Below are positions 1 to 6,300 of a stretch of DNA of 40,118 nucleotides, piece after piece. The stretch is from an uncultured Saprospiraceae bacterium (GTDB lineage: Bacteria > Bacteroidota > Bacteroidia > Chitinophagales > Saprospiraceae): assembly GCA_937967625.1 (NCBI GenBank), contig CALCJP010000090.1:1-40118 (forward strand). The letters are read 5' to 3'. The notes below the pieces were generated by a model. It was not told where the DNA came from and did not search any database. It worked only from the letters and a program-made list of their open reading frames with translations. How positions within the stretch are numbered: the stretch's first letter is position 1; every line of letters begins with the position of its first letter. The position numbers were made by a program, and so were the translations under genes.

Positions 1-125
1 ACTTTACAATCACAATCCCAGTCCGCCCTTTCAGAAATTGTACCCACAACCGAGGAGTCATTAACAATCCGAACCTCCTACTTCGCACACCCCGCTGCAA
101 GCCCAAAGAGCGCAAACAGCAACAT
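1..125 (-). pseudogene. 5' fragment of a lipoprotein gene with a premature stop (runs off the window)
   Basis: Reading leftward from an ATG at 123-125 gives MLLFALFGLAAGCAK, a short hydrophobic signal with a lipobox ending in Cys (GLAAGC), and then TAG at 78-80. After the TAG the same frame stays open to the window edge (EVRIVNDSSVVGTISER and onward). The start and upstream DNA match the intact lipoprotein gene at 1539-2747, whose signal reads MLLFAFVGLMPSGC. I infer a second lipoprotein gene broken by a nonsense change, or a decayed duplicate. The rest of the gene lies outside the window, so its function cannot be judged. Confidence 0.5.
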
Positions 126-372
126 GAATTTTAGTGATGAATTAAAGCCCCCCCCATTTGGGAAAAGGATTGTTTGATGAAATTTAGGTCGAGCGACCTG
201 TTTTGATTTAGTAACCTCATGATTTAAAAAGTTTAGAGGGTTAATGAATTAGTTATTCTTTTGATTGGCTTATTTTAGTAGAACGTATTGTAAATGTAAG
301 AAATGTGTTTTGATTTTCAAAATTTATAGTATGGAACGCTGATGACGCTGATTGTCCTGATTTTCGCAGATT
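119..372. repeat. Direct repeat, copy A (upstream region of a lipoprotein gene)
   Basis: About 250 bp that align nearly base for base with 2742-2998, with scattered substitutions and a small length difference near 262. The repeat covers the start of the lipoprotein signal peptide and its whole upstream region, and ends in the first arm of a GGAACGC-type palindrome (331 onward). In this copy the matching second arm is missing. Together with copy B it shows a duplication, or gene conversion, of a 5' regulatory and signal-peptide cassette. Confidence 0.85.
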
Positions 373-417
373 ACCTCCACCCATTAGTGTCATGAAAAAC
401 CTGAGAGATGGAGGTAA
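371..417 (-). terminator. Weak inverted repeat just after an outer-membrane-like gene
   Basis: A 9-bp arm at 371-379 (ttacctcca) pairs with 409-417 (tggaggtaa). It lies 3 nt past the stop codon of the minus-strand gene at 421-1467, so it could end that transcript. The loop is long (29 nt) and there is no clear U tract, so this is a tentative call. Confidence 0.3.
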
Positions 418-420
418 AGT

Positions 421-1467
421 CTAAAATTTATACTTCAAATTGAGTGAGCTTCTTCTTGCTGTAAAAGTCGATTCGCCCCTCAGTGGAAAAATTTGTCTCA
501 ATTCAACCAACCATGATTTGGAAATTGGGTAGTCAATTGAACAATTGATTCCTTTTACATTGACATAAAATAAGTCAACATCTTCTCCATTAAAAAAATA
601 TGCTCTTCTTACAGCTCCAATAATTCCTAAATCTGAAATAAATACACCTCCTACTCCAAATTTTAAATATTTCACTCTGAATGGAAAATGATAAAAAATA
701 TTGACTGTGGAAGTTTTTATGAAACTATTGAATTTTTGATTTGGAACCCCTGCAATCAAGTTCATGTGCCAATCCCTTGAAAGGTTAAAGGATAGGTTGT
801 ATTTTTTGATTAAAAATTCAAGTTCTCCACCTATTGAAGCTTTAGGTGCTGATTGTAAAGAATCATTTTTGGAAAATGGGTATGCGTTTAAAGTCAGATA
901 TATATTCGATTCAATACCACTTTCTTTATTCGTAGATTCTCTATCTCTAAGTTTATAGAATAGGTTAAAAGAAGTCAAATGATCATCAAGTACTCTTAAA
1001 AAAGGAGCATAGTCTATATTTCTCCTCACTTGAAATGTAATTTTATCAAGGATAATTGAAGAACTCAAGCTTATTCCTCTAAATTCTTGGTCAAAAAAAG
1101 GGAAACTTAAGTCAAGCAAGTTTTGACTCCGATACCAATAATGACCAAGCCCAAAGGTTACTTTTTTAGGTTTCCAAAGAAGTTCTAAGCTATGCGTTCT
1201 ATATTTTGTGTGGAAAATTGAGCTTGAATTTATTGAAGTAACAATAGCCAAAAAATTATATGAATAAGAAAGACTTAAAGGAAAGGAGTCATACTTCATT
1301 TCTAAACCCAAGCGAGGTGAAGAATATATGTCCCAACCTTGAGGGAAAGAAGGACCAACTCCTTCTACTGTATAGTGTGAAACTCCAAAGTTTAAATGAG
1401 TATTGACTTGGCTATGTAAGCTAAACGTGAACATAATACATGTCAAATACAAAAAATTTCTAATCAT
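421..1467 (-). CDS. Putative outer-membrane beta-barrel-like protein (hypothetical)
   Basis: A 348-residue protein of unknown function. I start it at the ATG at 1465-1467, giving MIRNFLYLTCIMFTFSLHSQ, a typical Sec signal peptide with cleavage after SQ. A longer frame reaching 1572 would overlap the upstream gene and has no signal peptide. The mature part is rich in alternating aromatic and polar stretches (for example LSLSYSYNFLA, FGLGHYWYRS, LSFNLSRDWHMNLIAGV) and ends in Phe (LNLKYKF), as many outer-membrane barrels do. It lies 71 nt downstream of the lipoprotein stop on the same strand, behind a strong hairpin. The barrel assignment is inference from composition and the C-terminal Phe. 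I recognise no named family. Confidence 0.6.
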   Translation of the reverse strand: MIRNFLYLTCIMFTFSLHSQVNTHLNFGVSHYTVEGVGPSFPQGWDIYSSPRLGLEMKYDSFPLSLSYSYNFLAIVTSINSSSIFHTKYRTHSLELLWKPKKVTFGLGHYWYRSQNLLDLSFPFFDQEFRGISLSSSIILDKITFQVRRNIDYAPFLRVLDDHLTSFNLFYKLRDRESTNKESGIESNIYLTLNAYPFSKNDSLQSAPKASIGGELEFLIKKYNLSFNLSRDWHMNLIAGVPNQKFNSFIKTSTVNIFYHFPFRVKYLKFGVGGVFISDLGIIGAVRRAYFFNGEDVDLFYVNVKGINCSIDYPISKSWLVELRQIFPLRGESTFTARRSSLNLKYKF

Positions 1468-1498
1468 TGATTCTTTTTTTAAACAGTTCACATAAAAT

Positions 1499-1531
1499 AA
1501 TCCCAGTTTTCTTTCAAAGAAAACTGGGATT
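1499..1531 (-). terminator. Long perfect hairpin between lipoprotein and barrel-like genes
   Basis: Arms 1499-1513 and 1517-1531 (aatcccagttttctt and its complement) form a perfect 15-bp stem with a 3-nt loop, starting 7 nt after the stop codon of the lipoprotein gene. Read leftward it is followed by ATTTTATG, a modest U-rich stretch. It may be an intrinsic terminator or an attenuator or RNA-stability hairpin, since the next gene on the same strand begins only 31 nt further on. Confidence 0.6.
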
Positions 1532-1538
1532 TGAATAT

Positions 1539-2747
1539 CTAACTGTCTATTCTTTGATAAATGAAGGAGCATTTTGAGTTCGAAATTTCTAAAATTGACA
1601 TATGATTAGGAAACCCACCATCTCGTGTAAAACATTTGACATGATACCATTCCCAACTTCTTTTTCTTCGACTTGAAAATCTAAATTCAGTTGTTTGATT
1701 ACTACATTTTGAACTGCATGGAGGAATTAATCGTTTTCTTGCGTACCAGTCATATTCCCACAAAACCATAAACATCGCGTCTAAATCTTGAAATTCAACA
1801 GGTGTATAACATACTAAATCATCATCAAGTTGTATGACGGTTGAATTCGTCACATCATCTCTATCCCATCCAATTCTAAATTCATCAATTATTTCAGGAT
1901 TTTCACCATTGCAATCCCTTGCAACCATTGCAAGTCTTACTTCTAAATCTCCTCTTTTTTCATAATGATGTGGATTTTTTATTTGACCTGTTAAAACCTT
2001 AATTGTGGTTCCACTATTTCTGTTTTGAACTGAGTTTCTGACACTTCCTGATAACGAAATGGACGAAATACTTTGAGCAGAACCAATTTCGTCCGCCCCT
2101 ACCACCAATAAAGTTTTGCTGCAATAAGAAGTAAAATCCTCTTTAATAGTGACTTCTACATCATTTTCCCAACCACCAATTGAATTAAAATCGTCAACCT
2201 CTGAAGAGACACCTATAACTATATTGTCAGGATTGTTAAGGTTAAACCCCTCCTCATCAATAAGGTATAACACTAACTCCTGCTGAATACTACCATAATG
2301 AACCAGAGATGAGACTTTGTCAACAACATTTTCAAGAGTTGATTCAGAAATAAACAGGGGTAAATCAATACCACCATAATTGCTGTATGGTAATCCGCTT
2401 AATGTTTCTAACAGGTGAGATGAAAAATAATTATGGATGATTTCATCCTCAAGGAGTTGAGTAAAATTTAAAGCGTACTCTTCTGCTCCAAGCACCTGAT
2501 TAAGAATTGATGATTTGTAAGATGGATGTTCGGAAATAAATGAACTCAAGGATTCTCCAATTAAATAAAATCCCAAATTGTTCTTCTCGTCTTCTAAGTC
2601 CTCAGCATTTTTGAGTGCCTCAAGGATAGATTCAGAGGAAACTTCGTTACAAAGTCCAGAGGAAGATTCAAATACTTCGTTTGGAATACTTTGATTGCTT
2701 TTTTGACAGCCGCTTGGCATAAGCCCCACAAAAGCAAACAGCAACAT
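1539..2747 (-). CDS. Putative lipoprotein of unknown function
   Basis: 402 residues beginning MLLFAFVGLMPSGCQK. The hydrophobic run followed by Ser-Gly-Cys is a lipobox, so Cys14 is the probable lipid-modified residue and the protein is likely membrane-anchored. The n-region lacks positive charge. The frame continues upstream without a stop (N-S-S-L-K-F before Met1) but has no ATG there, so a non-standard earlier start is possible. The N-terminal half is acidic and helical-looking. The C-terminal half is richer in strands, with several Cys residues (CSSKCSN near 365) and a basic patch (SSRRKRSW). I recognise no domain. Its 5' end and upstream DNA are duplicated at 119-372, and codon use is AT-rich compared with the ribosomal genes. 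Confidence 0.6.
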   Translation of the reverse strand: MLLFAFVGLMPSGCQKSNQSIPNEVFESSSGLCNEVSSESILEALKNAEDLEDEKNNLGFYLIGESLSSFISEHPSYKSSILNQVLGAEEYALNFTQLLEDEIIHNYFSSHLLETLSGLPYSNYGGIDLPLFISESTLENVVDKVSSLVHYGSIQQELVLYLIDEEGFNLNNPDNIVIGVSSEVDDFNSIGGWENDVEVTIKEDFTSYCSKTLLVVGADEIGSAQSISSISLSGSVRNSVQNRNSGTTIKVLTGQIKNPHHYEKRGDLEVRLAMVARDCNGENPEIIDEFRIGWDRDDVTNSTVIQLDDDLVCYTPVEFQDLDAMFMVLWEYDWYARKRLIPPCSSKCSNQTTEFRFSSRRKRSWEWYHVKCFTRDGGFPNHMSILEISNSKCSFIYQRIDS

Positions 2748-2998
2748 GAATTTTAGTGATGAATTAAAGCTCCCCCCATTTGGGAAAAGGATTGTTTGAT
2801 GAAATTTAGGTCGAGTGACCTGTTTTGATTTAGTGACCTCATGATTTAAAAAGTTTAGAGGGTTAATGAATTAGTTATTCTTAATGTTTGGCTTGTTTTA
2901 GTAGAGCGTATTGTAAATGTAATGAATGTGTTTTGTTTTTCAAAATTTATAGGATGGAACGCGGATGACGCTGATTGTCCTGATTCTCGCAGATCAGT
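2742..2998. repeat. Direct repeat, copy B (upstream region of the lipoprotein gene)
   Basis: Nearly identical to 119-372. It includes the first codons of the lipoprotein gene at 2745-2747 and its presumed promoter region. Beyond 2951 it runs into a complete palindromic element (2951-3036), of which copy A keeps only one arm. The remaining spacer, 3037-3145 ahead of the next gene, holds no feature I can name beyond an AGGAGAT stretch about 50 nt before the start. Confidence 0.85.
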
Positions 2999-3036
2999 GT
3001 TCATCATGACAATTCGCGTCATCAGCGTTCCATCCT
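2951..3036. repeat. Dispersed palindromic element, GGAACGCGG type
   Basis: Arm 2951-2970 (aggatggaacgcggatgacg) pairs with 3015-3036, which reads cgcgtcatcagcgttccatc and onward, allowing one mismatch; the two arms are about 44 nt apart. A sibling with related arms (ggaacgcggaagac) lies at 9881-9967, and a one-armed copy at 331-372. No protein is encoded. It looks like a non-autonomous dispersed repeat whose single strand can fold into a long hairpin. Confidence 0.75.
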
Positions 3037-3145
3037 ACCTAATTAGTCTAAAAAAAGAACATTTGCCAAAAGGCGAAAACAACTTTTTTAGGAGATACCA
3101 GTTACTTAATGCGTTGCCCGAATTTTTAACCTAAATTGCACCCGA

Positions 3146-4384
3146 TTGAAACTTCCATGCACTAAAACCACGCAATTGGAATCCGTATCACCCGAAGTCA
3201 GTTGTCAAATCAAAGGAAAGGAATATCGCATTGCGTTTTTCCCTTCAGTCAGTGAGTTGCCGGAAGAGTGGGTCTATTTGGCTTCGCAAGGCAGCACTTT
3301 CGTGCAAAAACCCTATCTGACCGCTCTCGAATTGGCACCGCCTACCAATATGAATTTCGGCTATCTGCTATTTTATAAGGATGGAAAAGCAATTGGATTG
3401 TCTTGCTTGCAGACGACGATTTTTCAGGCAGAGGATAGTTTGAATGATGGGAGTGCGAACCCTTCTATTTTTGCGAAATTGGGGAATGCCATCAAAAATT
3501 GGTTTTCCAAAATTGTAAAGATTCCAGTGCTGATTGGTGGCAATATTTTAGTGACAGGCGAGAACAGTTATGTGTATAGCGAAGACGACATTTCCGAAAG
3601 GGAATTTATCGACCTGTGGAAAGAGGGACTTCATTTCGCGAAAGCGGAATTAAAAAAGCGTGGACTCAACACGCACGGCTTTTTCTTAAAAGATTTTTTT
3701 GAACCAAAGGTGCCCTTCATGTCAGAGACTTTGGGCGAAGGCTTCCATGAATTGTCGGCGCAACCGAACATGGTTTTTCATGTGCGCGAGGAGTGGGAGA
3801 CTTTTGAAGATTACTTAGGGTCGATGTCTTCCAAATATCGAACGCGCGCCAAAAGCGCCTATAAAAAAGGCAAAGATTTGGAGCGCCGCGTGATGGACGA
3901 AAAGTTGATTGAAGTATTCAGCGAACGCATTCATGAGTTGTATAAAATCGTTGCGACCAATGCTGGTTTCAATCTCTTCATTTTGCATGATGATTATTTC
4001 CTCGAACTCAAAAGGCAGATGGGCGATCAATACGAAATGGTGGGCTATTTTGCTGATAATCAATTGGTTGGCTTTCGAACTTTGATAAATAGTCATGATG
4101 ATTTGGACGCGCATTTTGTGGGTTATGATCCTGCCTTTAATCGCCAATGCAAATTGTATCAGTGCATGTTGTATGACATGATCAAAGCTGCCATTGAGCG
4201 AAAAGCTGCCAACCTCATTTTTGCCAGAACGGCGATGGAAATCAAATCTGCTGCAGGTGCGGAAGGATATAATATGTCTTTTTTTCTAAAGCACCAGAAC
4301 GGCTTTATCAATCGTTATACAGGGCGGATTTATAATTATTTGGAGCCGCCAGTGGAGTGGGTGGCGCGGTCGCCGTTTAAGTGA
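3146..4384 (+). CDS. FemAB/GNAT-like acyltransferase
   Basis: 412 residues with the two-lobed layout of peptidoglycan FemAB-like and GNAT-fold proteins. The N-terminal lobe has SxFVQKPYLTALE then YLLFYKDGKAIG (about 48-86). The C-terminal lobe has the marker stretch SSKYRTRAKSAYKKGKDL (about 228-245), followed by YEMVGYFADNQLVGFRTLI and DAHFVGYD (about 296-325), the typical GNAT beta4-beta5 region. The start is a TTG at 3146, since no in-frame ATG precedes the conserved part. Family members transfer acyl or aminoacyl groups; the substrate here cannot be read. No signal peptide, so probably cytoplasmic. It stands alone and converges with the next gene across an inverted repeat pair. Confidence 0.65.
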   Translation: MKLPCTKTTQLESVSPEVSCQIKGKEYRIAFFPSVSELPEEWVYLASQGSTFVQKPYLTALELAPPTNMNFGYLLFYKDGKAIGLSCLQTTIFQAEDSLNDGSANPSIFAKLGNAIKNWFSKIVKIPVLIGGNILVTGENSYVYSEDDISEREFIDLWKEGLHFAKAELKKRGLNTHGFFLKDFFEPKVPFMSETLGEGFHELSAQPNMVFHVREEWETFEDYLGSMSSKYRTRAKSAYKKGKDLERRVMDEKLIEVFSERIHELYKIVATNAGFNLFILHDDYFLELKRQMGDQYEMVGYFADNQLVGFRTLINSHDDLDAHFVGYDPAFNRQCKLYQCMLYDMIKAAIERKAANLIFARTAMEIKSAAGAEGYNMSFFLKHQNGFINRYTGRIYNYLEPPVEWVARSPFK

Positions 4385-4394
4385 TTTGGGGTGG

Positions 4395-4604
4395 TTTGCC
4401 CCCTGACCCCCGACACGGGGGAACCTTAATTATCACAAACGGTCTCAAATATTTCTGTCTTTGCAAAAGTTCCAAAATTCTTTAAACCATTTATCTAAGA
4501 TATAGTGGTTTTAAAGGAGAGCTTGGAAGCTTATTGAAACTTTGAAATTTTATACATCCGATTTTAAACGCTTGGTTCCCCCGCGTCGGGGGTCAGGGGG
4601 CAAA
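4395..4604. repeat. Inverted pair of 31-bp G/C-run repeats between convergent genes
   Basis: 4395-4425 (reading tttgccccctgacccccg and onward) is the reverse complement, with one or two changes, of 4574-4604 (ggttcccccgcgtcgggg and onward). The pair sits between the stop codons of two convergent genes and could fold into a very long hairpin across a 148-nt AT-rich loop, so it may also separate the two transcripts. An identical copy of the right-hand 31-mer lies inside the helicase gene at 8432-8462, and a variant at 37066-37095. The loop 4426-4573 holds no gene I can support. Confidence 0.85.
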
Positions 4605-4610
4605 AAACAA

Positions 4611-5474
4611 TCACCCTCGCTTCCAAACCAACTCAGGCATCTCCGCATCCTCCTCCACAATTCCAGCAATTTTCAAATTATAAATCACGGATTTCAACAT
4701 CTTATTACTCACCCAACCGTGAATCGCCCACTCGGTGCTATGGAACCACCGCTCCACGTCTTTTAGCTTTTGCTCATAGCGTTTGCTGACCAATTCAATA
4801 GCCTTATCGCTTTGCATGAAATTATCACAACTATCATGAATCGTTCGCAGCACGCGGATGACGTTTTCGGGTTGCTTTTTCAGAATGTCGTCAGTGGCAG
4901 CAATGACGAAGCAGGGCCAGGGTGTATTATATTCACCAACACGACGCAGTTGACCTGAATCTACGTAGGGCTTGGTTGTATATTTTTCCCAGTAAAAAAC
5001 ATCTGTTGCCAGATTGTCGAGTGAATCCAAGGCACCATTCAGATTGCCGATGACTTCAAATTGATCTTCTTTGATCGTGTGCCCTTTACTGTTGGCATCC
5101 ACAATTGCCATCAGGTGCGAACCCGACCCAAAACGACTGATAGCGTACTTTTTATTGAAGATTTTTTTATAGTGCTTGAGCTTATTTTTTGCAGAAGTAT
5201 GAATGCCCCATGTGAGCGGCGTCTTGATATATTCGCTGATGATTTTAGAGGGATTGCCATTGATGATGTCTTTGATGATTCCCTCGGTCAGCAAAATGCA
5301 CAAATCCACCTCTTTCTCGCGCAAGGCTTTGGTCATCTGGCCCGTACCTCCGCTGAAAGTCGTCCATTCCACATTGACGCCTCTGCTTTGGAAATCTCCG
5401 TTCTCAATAGCCAAATGTATCGGCAGATTAAAATGCTCCGGCACACCGCCGATTTTGATAGTCGAATTTTTCAT
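4611..5474 (-). CDS. Substrate-binding-like protein (NMT1/SsuA-type periplasmic-binding fold)
   Basis: 287 residues with the type 2 periplasmic-binding fold of NMT1/THI5/SsuA-like proteins. It opens IKIGGVPEHFNLPIHLAIENGDF, then SGGTGQMTKALREKEVDLCILLTEG (about 43-67), where ligand would be contacted, then AISRFGSGSHLMA (about 112-124), a signature I associate with the Ca3427-like group. There is no signal peptide, so it may act in the cytoplasm as a ligand-binding enzyme or sensor. No transporter gene is nearby. I chose the ATG at 5472-5474. A longer frame would begin at a GTG (5525) that lies inside a short hairpin, which is unlikely. Ligand unknown. Confidence 0.65.
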   Translation of the reverse strand: MKNSTIKIGGVPEHFNLPIHLAIENGDFQSRGVNVEWTTFSGGTGQMTKALREKEVDLCILLTEGIIKDIINGNPSKIISEYIKTPLTWGIHTSAKNKLKHYKKIFNKKYAISRFGSGSHLMAIVDANSKGHTIKEDQFEVIGNLNGALDSLDNLATDVFYWEKYTTKPYVDSGQLRRVGEYNTPWPCFVIAATDDILKKQPENVIRVLRTIHDSCDNFMQSDKAIELVSKRYEQKLKDVERWFHSTEWAIHGWVSNKMLKSVIYNLKIAGIVEEDAEMPELVWKRG

Positions 5475-5520
5475 AGGTGCGAAGATCGTTTTCTTGTTTA
5501 AATTTTCAAATTGCAACTTA

Positions 5521-5557
5521 TTCACTTTCGTGAAATGTCCTCATTCCGCGAAAGCGG
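5521..5557. repeat. Two short tetraloop hairpins upstream of the substrate-binding-like gene
   Basis: 5521-5534 (ttcactttcgtgaa) and 5546-5557 (ccgcgaaagcgg) are two members of the C-GAAA-G / C-TTTC-G hairpin family seen throughout the window. The first would lie in the 5' leader of the minus-strand gene, 46 nt before its start. Confidence 0.75.
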
Positions 5558-5560
5558 CTA

Positions 5561-5692
5561 CGTAACGCGGATTGGCAATCCGCGACCCGATATCTCAAAA
5601 GATAAAAGCGCAATTTTTCGTAGGAGATTTCCATTTAAATAGGATTTCTAATTAGATGAAAATAATTTCGCGAATTACCAATCCGCGTTACG
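5561..5692. repeat. Dispersed palindromic element, GTAACGCGGATTGG type
   Basis: Arm 5561-5584 (beginning cgtaacgcggattggcaatc) is matched 22 of 24 by the reverse complement at 5669-5692. The inner 84 nt are AT-rich and non-coding. The right arm supplies the TAA stop codon (5688-5690) of the minus-strand thioesterase, so insertion probably redefined the end of that gene. It has a different arm sequence from the GGAACGCGG elements. Confidence 0.8.
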
Positions 5693-6089
5693 TGAAGAAC
5701 AAATCATCGATTTCTTTTGGCACTCGTGCAGGACGATTTCGCTCCTTATCAATCAAACACCAATTCGTTTTTGCTTTTACAATCAATTTATCCTTTCGGA
5801 AAAAATGCACATGCCTCACCGACCGCACCCCCTCGTTCTTTTCGACGAAAGTCTCAATATTAATCTCATCTCCTAAAAACGCAGCGCCTTTATATTCAAT
5901 AAAGTGATCCAAAACGACCCAATGGTATTTTTCATTGAACTCAGCAGATGATTTGAAAAGCCAATGCGCTTTTGCAGCATCTTGTACCCATTGCAGATAG
6001 ACCACATTGTTGACATGATTGAGCTCATCTAAGTGCTTTTCGTCAACAGTTATATGCATCTCGTACTTGTTACTTACTTTTTTATCCAC
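5688..6089 (-). CDS. Acyl-CoA thioesterase, 4HBT hotdog family
   Basis: 133 residues, the usual length of a single hotdog-fold thioesterase of the YbgC/FadM type, which hydrolyse acyl-CoA to acid and CoA in the cytoplasm. The signature LDELNHVNNVVYLQWVQDA (about 21-39) holds the conserved HVNN-x-x-YLxW helix start; the usual catalytic Asp position corresponds to the Asp/Glu just before it. A second strand block VRSVRHVHFFRKDKLIVKAKTNWCLID fits the family. The start is a GTG at 6087-6089. An ATG ten codons later would cut into the first strand. Its last codons lie in a dispersed repeat. Substrate not predictable. Confidence 0.8.
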   Translation of the reverse strand: MDKKVSNKYEMHITVDEKHLDELNHVNNVVYLQWVQDAAKAHWLFKSSAEFNEKYHWVVLDHFIEYKGAAFLGDEINIETFVEKNEGVRSVRHVHFFRKDKLIVKAKTNWCLIDKERNRPARVPKEIDDLFFT

Positions 6090-6264
6090 AACGCATCAAA
6101 TTTTTTTTGAAAGTAAAAACAAATTAATTACATTCGCTAATACTTGCGAGAACTGCTTTTATAAATTGATTTTTTTTTCAACCCTCGCATTGCTGATACA
6201 CTATCAAGAACTTGAGACCTTTTTAATTTCAAAGATTAAATCCTCAAGAAAAACCATTTGTTTT

Positions 6265-6300
6265 AAAGGCGTTCAGTTTAACCCGCTGAGCGCCTTTATT
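6265..6300. terminator. Terminator-type hairpin at the 3' end of the helicase gene
   Basis: Arms 6265-6276 (aaaggcgttcag) and 6286-6297 (ctgagcgccttt) form a 12-bp stem with one G-T pair and a 9-nt loop. The helicase stop codon (6296-6298) falls inside the right arm. Flanking A and T runs let it work in either direction, with the better T run on the plus strand. The rest of the gap 6090-6264 is AT-rich, with no gene I can support. Confidence 0.6.

Noticed and set aside
1468-1572. N-terminal extension of the barrel-like protein
   Set aside because: It overlaps the preceding gene and the hairpin, and hides a good signal peptide.
2922-3134. Plus-strand frame of 70 codons
   Set aside because: It runs through the direct repeat and the palindromic element; no start context or domain supports it.
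5475-5525. Upstream GTG start for the substrate-binding-like gene
   Set aside because: The GTG is part of a tetraloop hairpin and the added residues precede the usual family start.
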